Under the pieces are notes generated by a model that saw only the letters and a program-made list of their open reading frames with translations, did not search any database and was not told the DNA's origin. A stretch of 12,623 bases of DNA from CAVXAE01 sp044225565 (GTDB lineage Bacteria; Pseudomonadota; Gammaproteobacteria; Steroidobacterales; Steroidobacteraceae), in the NCBI GenBank assembly GCA_044225565.1, contig JBGAIL010000154.1, forward strand, positions 1-12,623, in the 5' to 3' direction. A program made the position numbers and the translations under genes. Numbering within the stretch: the first letter of the stretch is position 1; every line of letters begins with the position of its first letter. Below, piece by piece: positions 5,680 through 12,623 of the stretch.

Positions 5680-8085
5680 TCAGCGGACGCCCGTGACATC
5701 GGCACTCGCGGGTTGCAACGGGCGGTAGTCCGGGGACGCCGTCTTGATCTGGTAGCGCGGCGGCTCCCGGCCGGCGAGATGTCGGACGAAATAATCCCAT
5801 CGCCTGCGGATGAAATACGGGCTCAGCGACACCAGCCGGTGATTGCAGTTCGGCAGGACCAGCGCATCGAAGTCGCTGTTGGTCCGGATGAGCGAGTCGA
5901 TCAGCTGCACCGAGAGGAACGGCGAGACGTTGTCGTCCATGTCGCCCCAGGCGAGCAGCAGCTTGCCCTTCAGGGGAGAGCTCAGGGCCAGGACGGGATT
6001 GGATGCCTCCTCGTAATCGCCGTCCTCGAGCCTGCCCTGGTAGCGCTCGCCCCATGCCGCGATGTTGCCGCGCTGGTCGTGATTGCCGGCGCTCGAGACG
6101 CCGACCTTGTAGAAATCCGGATAGGCGAGCATGGCCCGCACCGTGGCGAAGCCGCCCGCCGAATGGCCGTAGATGCCGACCCGGCCCGCGTCCATGTAGG
6201 GATAGCGCTGCGACAGCTGCCTGATGGCCGCGACGTGGTCTTCGAGCCCGCCGGCGACGCCGAGCCTGCGATACGAGTAATCGTGAAACGCGCGGGAGCG
6301 CAGCGGGGTACCGCGCCCCTCGACGGTGATCACGACGAATCCCAGCTCCGCCAGCGCTTGCGTCGTCTCATCCAGGGCTTCCGTCAGCGTTTTCGCGGAG
6401 CGGATGTGCTGCGGGCCCGGATAGATGCTGTCGATCACCGGGTACCTGGCGCGCGGATCGAAATTGGAAGGCCGATAGATGACGCCATAGATGTCGGTCG
6501 TGCCGTCCGCCGCCTTGGCCACGAATGGCTCCGGGAATTTCCATCCGGAGGCGATCAGGCCGGTGAGGTCCGCGGCGCTCACGTTCTGCACGACGTTTCC
6601 GTCCTCATCGCGCAGAACGGTTTGCGTGGCCGCGTCGACGCGGGAATAGACATCCACGAAGAACCTTCCCGACCGGGAAAAGACGATCGTGTGATCGGCG
6701 TTCTCCGGCGTCAGCAGCTCCAGGCCCGTTCCATCGAGCCGTATCCGGTACAGATGGCGCAGGTACGCGTCCTCGCCGGGCTCCCTGCCGCTCGCGGTGA
6801 AGTAGACGAAGCCGCCCGTTTCATCGACGCGCTCGATGCTCCGCACGGTCCACTCTCCACGGGTGATCTGCCGCGCCGCGCCCCGGGAATCGAGATCGTA
6901 GAGATAGAGATGGCCCCATCCATCGCGCTCCGAGAACCAAATGGCGCTCCGCCCGTTCCGGATGACCTGAACGGCCGGCACGCCATCGCGACCCGGAACC
7001 GTCTCGAGCTCCGTGTCGCCATGCTCTTCGATCAACAGGCGCGACTTTCCGGTCGCCGCATCGACGGCAAACAGCTTCAGCGTCAGCGCCCAGCGATCCG
7101 TGAGCACCACGTACACGGTGCGCGAATCCGCGGACCACCACATCTTGCCTTCGACCAGCGCGGTCTCGTAGGTGACATCTTCCACCGGAAGGTCGACGGG
7201 GATCGCCTTGCCGCCCCGGGGATCGAAAATCGAATACCGTGCGGTCGCGACCTCCTTGTCGCCCGGGTACGGAAATCGGAACGCGTGCAGGACCGGACGC
7301 ACGGCGCCGATCGGACCTGGTGGAACCGACTGGACGAGATAGGAGTCCCGCATCCTCGTCTCATCAAGCTTGTAGGTGACGAGCCGGCTCGAGTCGGGAG
7401 ACCACAGCACGTTGACGTCTGGCCTTCCCGGGAAACGCAGCCTGCTCGTGATCGCAGTAGTGTTGGCATCCGGCTGCACGGCGTAGGCGTCGTGCGGCCC
7501 ACCGTCGGCGGTCAGCCGAACGTCCCGACGCCCGGCCAGAGACCGCACCCACAAGTCATCGTCCCGGATGAATGCCGCCCACTGTTTGTCGGGGGACACG
7601 GCTCGACCCTGCCCGGAAGCGATGGCGTCCGCCGTGCTCGTGCAACGGTACGCATCGAGCGTACAGGTCCAGGCCTCCTCCCCGAGATGGAATCGGATCG
7701 AGGTGCCGTCGCTCACGTACTCGAACGTATCGAAGGGCAGTGCGCCGGCAGCATGAGTACTGCCGGTCGCCTGCGAGAGCGATGCGGCGAGCCTGGGGTG
7801 ATCGAAGGCTGCCTGCTGCTGCTGCTGCTTGCGCAGCGCATCCACCAGGATGAACTCCTTCCCGGCCCGCGATTCGCGCACGTACCAGAAACGCTCCTCG
7901 TCGCCGATCCAGACGGGCGTCGGGTCGAGGTTGAACACGAGAGGCCGCACGTTCCAGCCGAGGAAGCGCTCCGCCCTTGCGTAATCCTCCTGTGTGAGGG
8001 GTTTCGCGGACGGTGGAGCTGAACCGCACGAGCTGAGAGCCAGCAGCGCCGGGAGGAGTTTCCAGCTGCGCAAGGGTGCTCGCAT
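5680..8085 (-). CDS. S9-family (DPP IV/prolyl oligopeptidase-type) serine peptidase, outer-membrane lipoprotein
   Basis: The 801-residue protein begins MRAPLRSWKLLPALLALSSC: a 20-residue lipoprotein signal with lipobox LSSC. Cys20 would be lipidated, and Gly rather than Asp at +2 predicts transport to the outer membrane. A DPP IV-like beta-propeller spans about 60-510, with repeated WSPDSSR/WWSADSRT-type blade motifs. The catalytic domain (about 540-775) has EGRGTP at 589-594, the elbow GHSAGG with Ser642, Asp717 in GDMDDNVSP, and His749 in NCNHRL, so the triad is complete. The DWxYEEE motif by which true dipeptidyl peptidases anchor the substrate N-terminus is not visible, so an oligopeptidase or isopeptidase activity is as likely as dipeptide release. 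Five CAG codons give a Gln run at 87-91. An ATG at 8130, 4 bases after the upstream stop, would add 15 residues; I prefer 8085 because it gives a normal lipoprotein signal length and has AGG upstream. Confidence 0.88.
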   Translation of the reverse strand: MRAPLRSWKLLPALLALSSCGSAPPSAKPLTQEDYARAERFLGWNVRPLVFNLDPTPVWIGDEERFWYVRESRAGKEFILVDALRKQQQQQAAFDHPRLAASLSQATGSTHAAGALPFDTFEYVSDGTSIRFHLGEEAWTCTLDAYRCTSTADAIASGQGRAVSPDKQWAAFIRDDDLWVRSLAGRRDVRLTADGGPHDAYAVQPDANTTAITSRLRFPGRPDVNVLWSPDSSRLVTYKLDETRMRDSYLVQSVPPGPIGAVRPVLHAFRFPYPGDKEVATARYSIFDPRGGKAIPVDLPVEDVTYETALVEGKMWWSADSRTVYVVLTDRWALTLKLFAVDAATGKSRLLIEEHGDTELETVPGRDGVPAVQVIRNGRSAIWFSERDGWGHLYLYDLDSRGAARQITRGEWTVRSIERVDETGGFVYFTASGREPGEDAYLRHLYRIRLDGTGLELLTPENADHTIVFSRSGRFFVDVYSRVDAATQTVLRDEDGNVVQNVSAADLTGLIASGWKFPEPFVAKAADGTTDIYGVIYRPSNFDPRARYPVIDSIYPGPQHIRSAKTLTEALDETTQALAELGFVVITVEGRGTPLRSRAFHDYSYRRLGVAGGLEDHVAAIRQLSQRYPYMDAGRVGIYGHSAGGFATVRAMLAYPDFYKVGVSSAGNHDQRGNIAAWGERYQGRLEDGDYEEASNPVLALSSPLKGKLLLAWGDMDDNVSPFLSVQLIDSLIRTNSDFDALVLPNCNHRLVSLSPYFIRRRWDYFVRHLAGREPPRYQIKTASPDYRPLQPASADVTGVR

Positions 8086-8134
8086 CGACGCCTGCCGACT
8101 CGCTGAGAATGGGCGGACGCCAGGGTTCATGGCG

Positions 8135-9559
8135 CTAAGGGGACGCCGGTTGAGCGGAACGATCCGCGGTCTTCCTGGCTTCGATCAAATAGTCCGTACC
8201 GCCGCGAAAAATCAGTCCGTCGACGCGCCCGTCGTAACCGCGCACGAACTCGACGACGCTGAGCGTTCCGTAATCGGCCACGAGGAAATGCGAGGCATCC
8301 TGCGGCAGCAGGCGGCTTCCCTTTGCCCGCTCATTCGTGGCCAGGTACAGGTTTCCTTCGCGGCGCGAGACGTGATACGCCGGCATGTCGGACCTTTGCC
8401 TGAATTCCAGGGTGCTCGCGGGGGCTGAGATCTCATAGACACCCACGGCTTCGTCGAGCTCACCTGCCGGGATCTCGAGCGCCGAAATGCTCACGTGGTC
8501 GCTCAACGCCGCGCCCCAGCCTTCCGCCACGGCAACGGCCCGACGCAACTCCGGATACAGCTGCTCGCCGTTGGCGCCGTTGGTGAAGATCACCACGCCG
8601 TTGCCGGTCGCCAGATGGCCTTCCATCCAGGCCCGGTACGAATCGTTGGCGCCACCGTGAGAGAAGCGACGGGTCGGCCCGATCCCCGAAAGGAAGGGAC
8701 CCAGGCCCGCCGGGCTGCGCCCGACCTCCGTCATCATCTGCCGGGCGGTCGACGTGCGCAGAAAACGATCCGGCCCGCCCCGATAGGACTCGATGAGAGC
8801 GATCACCAGCTTCGCGTAGTCGCTCGGCGTGGTCCACAGGCCCGAGGCCGCCATCTCCGGCATGGCTTCGTAACCGCGTGGCAGTGCCGTTGGCCTGCCT
8901 TCGGCATCGTGCGCCTTGGCGATGTTGCCGTAGCGGTCGGGCAGCGGATTCTCGTAAGTGCTGCGCCGCATTCCCAAAGGATCGAACACGTAGTGGCGGG
9001 CCGCACCCGGGAAATCCATGCCCGAGGCTTCCTCGACCACCAGTTGTTCGACGGTGATCCCACCGCCCGAATACCGGAACTGGGCGCCTGGCGTGAACAC
9101 GACCCGCACGGGCTCGTGCCTGGCGGGTGGGCGGCCCTCGAGCGTGTCGATGACGGTGGGGAGTGCCTCGCCAGGCTGGAAATCCGGAAACCCGTGCACC
9201 GTCAATCCGGCGGAATGCGACAGGATTCCCCGCAAGGTGACGGGACGCAGGTCGGTGAATGCGTTCGCAGGGATCTGCCACCGGGTGAGATACCGGTTGA
9301 CGTCGCGGTCCAGGTCTAGCAGGCCGGCATCGACCATGCGCAAGGTCATCGCGGCAGCGCCCACCTTGCTCACCGAGCCGACGGAGAACATCGTCTCAGT
9401 GTTCGCTCGCTCCTTTCCGCCCGCCTGCAGCACGCCATATCCCCTGGCCCACGCGAGCTTGCCGTCGCGCACCACGGCGATGCCGACAGCGGGCACTTTC
9501 CAGTGCGCCATCCGTTCCTGCAAGGTCCAGTGTGGCTCGGGATCGCCGGCGATGCTCAC
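8135..9559 (-). CDS. Beta-lactamase-like serine hydrolase (class C/PBP4* family), start uncertain
   Basis: The product belongs to the serine hydrolase family shared by class C beta-lactamases, D-aminopeptidases and esterases. From the GTG at 9559 it is 474 residues. It has WKVPAVGIAVVRDGKLAWARGYG near the N-terminus, FSVGSVSK holding the SxxK nucleophile and general base (Ser62, Lys65), YSGGG as the Tyr-x-Asn-like second motif (Tyr163), and SHGGAND as the KTG-equivalent (His301). A C-terminal lipocalin-like or beta domain follows from about 365. The frame stays open to a GTG at 9808, but that stretch uses codons unlike the neighbours (CTA CTA CTA CTT) and overlaps the receptor's 3' end. No clean signal peptide is visible, though an exported protein is expected; a hidden frameshift near 9560-9730 could have broken it. 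It lies between the receptor and the S9 peptidase and is probably co-transcribed. Substrate unknown: peptide or ester. Confidence 0.8.
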   Translation of the reverse strand: MSIAGDPEPHWTLQERMAHWKVPAVGIAVVRDGKLAWARGYGVLQAGGKERANTETMFSVGSVSKVGAAAMTLRMVDAGLLDLDRDVNRYLTRWQIPANAFTDLRPVTLRGILSHSAGLTVHGFPDFQPGEALPTVIDTLEGRPPARHEPVRVVFTPGAQFRYSGGGITVEQLVVEEASGMDFPGAARHYVFDPLGMRRSTYENPLPDRYGNIAKAHDAEGRPTALPRGYEAMPEMAASGLWTTPSDYAKLVIALIESYRGGPDRFLRTSTARQMMTEVGRSPAGLGPFLSGIGPTRRFSHGGANDSYRAWMEGHLATGNGVVIFTNGANGEQLYPELRRAVAVAEGWGAALSDHVSISALEIPAGELDEAVGVYEISAPASTLEFRQRSDMPAYHVSRREGNLYLATNERAKGSRLLPQDASHFLVADYGTLSVVEFVRGYDGRVDGLIFRGGTDYLIEARKTADRSAQPASP

Positions 9560-9650
9560 CGCTGGACGCAGCGAGGACTCGAAGGTGTGAAGCGTGCCGC
9601 TGCATCGTCTGGCTGCCCGCGCAGAGACACAGCACGAGACGGCCAGCGCA

Positions 9651-9667
9651 CTCCCGCGAAGCGGGAG
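9651..9667. other. Perfect hairpin between receptor and serine hydrolase
   Basis: CTCCCGC and GCGGGAG form a perfect 7-base stem around a GAA loop (TTC on the minus strand). It lies about 65 bases past the reconstructed stop of the receptor gene and ahead of the serine hydrolase. Neither strand has the T-run of an intrinsic terminator, so it may instead be an mRNA-stabilising or REP-like hairpin that sets different expression of receptor and enzymes. The stretch 9560-9731 otherwise holds nothing I can identify. Confidence 0.45.
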
Positions 9668-9731
9668 GCTGCAGAAAATCTTCGCCTGGCAGAGTGTGAA
9701 CTCTCGGCGTGCTCCTGCTCCACACGGATGG

Positions 9732-9859
9732 TTACTGGAAATCCTGCTCGTATGCCGAAGTAGTAGTAGCGGCCGCGCAGATCGCTCAGGATTTGTCCCA
9801 GCCGTCACCGCTGCCCATGACTTGAAGTGAAGGGCGTGTCGTGAAAGCGTTTCCAGAAG
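9732..9859 (-). pseudogene. Last C-terminal strands of the TonB-dependent receptor, in shifted frames
   Basis: After the stop at 9860-9862 the receptor's coding signal goes on in other frames. One frame reads SGNAFTTRPSLQVMGSGDGWDKS (in part) and stops at 9786; the motif GDGWDKS is typical just before the last strand of such receptors. A third frame then reads LSDLRGRYYYFGIRAGF from 9789 to about 9739, the classic final aromatic-ended strand. Adding one base at each of the CC pairs 9863-9864 and 9789-9790, and removing one T from 9739-9741, joins everything and ends the protein with Phe-Gln-TAA at 9732. This segment is a continuation of the upstream gene, not a gene of its own. Confidence 0.72.
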
Positions 9860-10216
9860 TCAGGTGACACGCGTGTTCTTGAGAAAGCCTTCCTGCTGGA
9901 ACGCATAGCCCACCTGAGTATCCACCGTGTTGTACGAGCCGACGTGGTGCTCGACCCCGGCGAAGTCGTCCTGGTAGCCCGACATCCAGTGCATCACGAC
10001 ATTGGCGTCGAGTCCGCCATACGTCCAATCGGCCCCGAGGGTCGTGCGGAGCTTCGGCATCGCGGTGAGCTCCGGACTGTAGCGCCCCAGGTAATCGACC
10101 ACCGTGCCGTCGAAGTTGCCTTGCCCTTCGAAGCGCGTGAAATACATGCCGGCCAGGCTGCGGACATTGGCTGTGCCCACGCCCGTGTCCCAATGATAGC
10201 GAGCCTCGTAATCCAC
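9860..10216 (-). CDS. TonB-dependent receptor, C-terminal barrel fragment
   Basis: This open frame encodes about 118 residues of outer-membrane beta-barrel: VDYEARYHWDTG, ANVRSLAGMYFTRFEG, RTTLGADWTYGGLDANVVMHWMSG, and VDTQVGYAFQQ are alternating-residue strands separated by short turns. The same frame runs upstream, as LPTTRVANGNAWIDG, back to about 10261, so the fragment starts inside a gene: the GTG at 10216 is not a real start. It is in the same frame as the long receptor frame, from which it is parted by a stop at 10280-10282 that exists only because the reading shifts between 10363 and 10262. It ends early at a TGA where RVT should pass into the next strand. It should be read together with 10280-12623 as one receptor. 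Confidence 0.7.
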   Translation of the reverse strand: MDYEARYHWDTGVGTANVRSLAGMYFTRFEGQGNFDGTVVDYLGRYSPELTAMPKLRTTLGADWTYGGLDANVVMHWMSGYQDDFAGVEHHVGSYNTVDTQVGYAFQQEGFLKNTRVT

Positions 10217-10279
10217 ACCATCGATCCAGGCGTTGCCGTTCGCGACACGAGTGGTCGGCAGATGTGACGGGATCGCGGG

Positions 10280-12623
10280 TCAGGGAGCCGCTGAGCGAAG
10301 TGCCTTGCAGGATCGCGTCGATGACGGGATAGTCGATGATGTTGATGCAGCTTCAGCTGCCGAGTAATCCAGCGTGAAAGCCGCATTGGGCAGCCCCAGC
10401 GGGCGATACACGATGCCGAAATTGACGCTCTTGCCCCTTCTCCGGCCCGAGGTCCGGATTGCCACCCTCGATGATGGTGACCGCACCACCGCATTGAAAT
10501 AGGGATCGAAGAACGCGTTCTGGTTCGTGTAGGTGAAAGCCTCTCTCGTCAGGTCGGATAGCGTTGGAGCGAGGAAGGACTGCGCATAGGAAGCACGCAG
10601 GATGATCGAATCGCGCAGCAGGCCGACCTTGCCGGCGAACTGGCTGACGGTGGAAGAGCCGAAATCGTTGTACTTCTCGTGGCGGATCGCGCCCGTGATC
10701 TCCGCCGAATGGAGTACGGTGGCGGCGTCCGACGCCTGGTACAGCGGCAGGCGCAATTCTGCGGATCCGGCATCCACCTTGCGGTGCCGCTTCTCGGATA
10801 CGTAGCCGCCGCCGTCGAACCAGTAGTTGATCGTGCGCGAGCCCCAGCGCGGATTGAAGTTGTAGCCGACCTCGCGATGCTCGTAGCCGAGGGCGAACCT
10901 GGCCGTGCCGGCGTACCAGTCGAACAGCTTGCCGTCGACTTTCGCCGTGGCGATCCAGTTCTTCTGGATGTCCTTGTAGCCGCTTTCCGTCGCGGGCGCG
11001 ATCAGCGCGAGCTGCTCCGGGGTATTGGCGTAGTAGCCGAAGGGGTTGAATGCCAGCTCGTCCGTGCGATTGACCGCGGCCTCGAGTGCATCTGTATCGA
11101 TGTCGTTGTATCCGGTTGTGTTCCGTCGACGCCTGTGCTGCGAGAGGCTCACTTCATAGTGGTAGTCCCCAAGCGTGCCCTGCACGCCTCCCACCGCCAT
11201 GTAGGCGACCGTGTCGAGCTTGTAGAGCAGGCGGGGCAGATCCTCGACCAGATAGGTGACCGTCACCTCTTCTCCGAACGGGTTGTACGGATTGGTGGCA
11301 GGCACCGTCAGCGTCGGGCGATCGTAGGTGGCGCGGTACTCCTGCTGGCGGCGGTTGGCGTAGCCTTCGGTGAAGAAGACGAGGCGATCGTCGATCAGCT
11401 GGTAGTCGGCGTACCAGTGGCCGGCCACCTGGTTCTGCGGCGGATAGGTGCTCCACTCGCTGGTCGTGAAGGCCTGCGCGTCGGCGTTGTAAGGCACGTA
11501 GTCGGACGGGTCGCCGCTGTAGTGGCCGGGCTGGAACCGGCTCACGTCGATCGACAACGGCGTCGCGCCGTCGTCGGAGGACAGGTAGATGATGTGCGGC
11601 ATGCCGATGCAGCAGCTGCGCAGATCCACGCCGCCGTAAGGACGGAAATCGCGCGAGCGCGTCAGCTTGCGATCGCCGCGGGTGAATCCGCGACGGTTCT
11701 GGTATTCGAAGCTGCCGGTGAAGCTGAACCGATCGTCCTTTACTCCGAAGAGGGTGGAGACGCGCGAGGTCTGGGCGTCACGTCGGCTGGTATCGCCGTA
11801 GGAGGCGTGGAACTCGGCGCCCTCCACGTGTCTCCTCAGACGGATGTTGAGGACGCCCGCGACGGCCTCCGAGCCATAGATGGCCGATGCGCCGCCGGTC
11901 AGGATGTCCATGCCCTCGACAGCCACCGAAGGCAGCACCCCGACGTCCGCCGGTATCGACTCGCCGTTGAAGCGGCGACCGTCGATCAGCGCCAGGCTGT
12001 ACTGCGAGCCGATGCCGCGCAGGTTGATGTTGCTGTCGCCGCCGCCGTACTCGTCCGTCATCGGGCTCTCGACGAACCCGGTGTTGATGGGGAGCTTGCG
12101 CAGGAAGTCACCGACGTGATCACCCGAGCCCTGGTTCAGCTCCTTCGCCGTGATGGTCTGGATGGGCCGCACGCCCGCGATGGGGTCCTCGTTGGAGCGG
12201 ATCGAGCTGCCGACGATGGTGACTGTCTCGAGAGCGCTGTCGGCGCCGGAGTGTGCGGAAGCCGGCTTCGATCTCTCCTCCGCCGCCTCCTCTGCCTGGG
12301 CGGCGGTGTCGGGATTCGCGGCATCGGCCTGCGCGAACCGGATCCCCTGCTGGCGTTCTGAATGCAAAGCCGTCTTTTCGGACTTCCTCGATACCCGCAC
12401 CGTCTTCTCATCCACGTAAGTCGCTTCGAGCTCCGTGCCCGCCAGCAGAGTCGTCAGCGCCTCCTCGGCCGTCGTCTCCACCTTCACGCCCGGCGCTCTC
12501 TTCCCTTCGACGTCCGCCGGATCGAAATACAGATTCAATCCCGCCTGAGTCGCGAGCGCATTCAACGCCTTCCCCAGCGGCTGCGCCGCCACGTCGAATC
12601 GGTGCACGGCCTGCGCCATCGCC
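10280..12623 (-). CDS. TonB-dependent receptor with STN signalling domain; 5' end outside window, 3' end frameshifted
   Basis: Outer-membrane receptor for energised uptake via TonB-ExbBD. Numbering from the Met at 12619: an STN domain at about 5-78 (FDVAAQPLGKALNALATQAG start), a low-complexity Ala/Glu linker (95-128), a TonB-box-like ETVTIVG at 131-137, a plug at about 143-262 with NINLRGIG, LIDGRRF and ILTGGASAIYGSEAVAGVLNI (in part), then the 22-strand barrel. That Met is probably internal: the codon before it is Ala, and Ala-Met-Ala-Gln looks like a signal peptidase site, so the signal peptide and start lie beyond the right edge. STN domains usually talk to a FecR-type anti-sigma factor, expected just upstream. 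Near the 3' end the frame fails: residues RSPSSRVAIRTSGRR stand where VTIIEGGNPDLGPEK reads in another frame, and from about 10363 the true signal (INIIDYPVIDAILQG) is again out of frame. Ligand unknown. Confidence 0.85.
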   Translation of the reverse strand, partial: AMAQAVHRFDVAAQPLGKALNALATQAGLNLYFDPADVEGKRAPGVKVETTAEEALTTLLAGTELEATYVDEKTVRVSRKSEKTALHSERQQGIRFAQADAANPDTAAQAEEAAEERSKPASAHSGADSALETVTIVGSSIRSNEDPIAGVRPIQTITAKELNQGSGDHVGDFLRKLPINTGFVESPMTDEYGGGDSNINLRGIGSQYSLALIDGRRFNGESIPADVGVLPSVAVEGMDILTGGASAIYGSEAVAGVLNIRLRRHVEGAEFHASYGDTSRRDAQTSRVSTLFGVKDDRFSFTGSFEYQNRRGFTRGDRKLTRSRDFRPYGGVDLRSCCIGMPHIIYLSSDDGATPLSIDVSRFQPGHYSGDPSDYVPYNADAQAFTTSEWSTYPPQNQVAGHWYADYQLIDDRLVFFTEGYANRRQQEYRATYDRPTLTVPATNPYNPFGEEVTVTYLVEDLPRLLYKLDTVAYMAVGGVQGTLGDYHYEVSLSQHRRRRNTTGYNDIDTDALEAAVNRTDELAFNPFGYYANTPEQLALIAPATESGYKDIQKNWIATAKVDGKLFDWYAGTARFALGYEHREVGYNFNPRWGSRTINYWFDGGGYVSEKRHRKVDAGSAELRLPLYQASDAATVLHSAEITGAIRHEKYNDFGSSTVSQFAGKVGLLRDSIILRASYAQSFLAPTLSDLTREAFTYTNQNAFFDPYFNAVVRSPSSRVAIRTSGRRRGKSVNFGIVYRPLGLPNAAFTLDYSAAEAASTSSTIPSSTRSCKALRSAAP

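Noticed and set aside
3899..6055. Open frame of 718 codons on the minus strand across the gap and the amidohydrolase
   Set aside because: It overlaps the amidohydrolase and the iminopeptidase in other frames, is rich in Arg/Gly/Ala repeats of no known fold, and results from the strong third-position GC bias of the true genes.
7813..7827. Five CTG repeats (CAG on the coding strand)
   Set aside because: Too short to be a phase-variable tract and three-base units keep the frame; noted only as a Gln run in the S9 peptidase.
5635..8022. Open frame of 795 codons on the plus strand opposite the S9 peptidase
   Set aside because: It is the antisense shadow of a gene with a complete catalytic triad and lipobox; its translation has no recognisable motif.
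9769..9776. GCGGCCGC near a TAG triplet run, considered as a cloning or vector scar
   Set aside because: The bases encode the expected final receptor strand (LRGRYYYFG) in one frame, so they are native coding sequence.
10280..10282. Stop codon read as the natural end of the receptor
   Set aside because: Receptor-like sequence continues for another 550 bases on the same strand, and the stop is met only after the reading leaves the true frame near 10363.
10679..12361. Open frame of 560 codons on the plus strand opposite the receptor
   Set aside because: Antisense shadow of the plug and barrel; Val/Ala/Arg-rich with no domain signal.

Overview
The window is GC-rich, densely packed bacterial DNA. 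The block rlmH-rsfS-nadD-holA, plus an STN-type TonB-dependent receptor, a lipoprotein peptidase and a hinT-like gene, points to a Gram-negative gammaproteobacterium, perhaps near the Xanthomonadales/Nevskiales/Steroidobacter group. That placement is inferred from gene content; no marker here fixes the genus. I see no tRNA, rRNA, CRISPR array, insertion sequence or phage gene.

Layout. (1) Positions 1-2501, minus strand: a housekeeping operon read holA, nadD, rsfS, rlmH (DNA polymerase III delta subunit, NAD synthesis, ribosome silencing factor, 23S rRNA methyltransferase). rlmH runs off the left edge. (2) Positions 2603-4134, plus strand, divergent from holA: a HIT-family hydrolase and a proline iminopeptidase whose C-terminus carries an unusual basic tail of about 70 residues. 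(3) Positions 4210-12623, minus strand, convergent with the iminopeptidase: an accessory cluster read as TonB-dependent receptor (5' end beyond the right edge), beta-lactamase-like serine hydrolase, S9 (DPP IV/prolyl oligopeptidase-type) lipoprotein peptidase, and an exported amidohydrolase of the imidazolonepropionase/prolidase type.

The accessory cluster reads as an outer-membrane uptake and breakdown unit for peptides or peptide-like compounds. The receptor would bring the substrate in and, through its STN domain, may signal to an anti-sigma factor. The S9 peptidase, serine hydrolase and amidohydrolase would then cleave it in the periplasm. The convergent cytoplasmic proline iminopeptidase would suit a proline-containing product. 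Substrate and partnership are inference.

The main irregularity is at the 3' end of the receptor. Between about 9732 and 10487 the coding signal jumps frame about eight times, several times at short homopolymers, while the rest of the window is clean. The receptor is therefore either a decaying pseudogene or, more likely, intact in the organism but damaged by local consensus errors. The same problem may hide the true start of the serine hydrolase.
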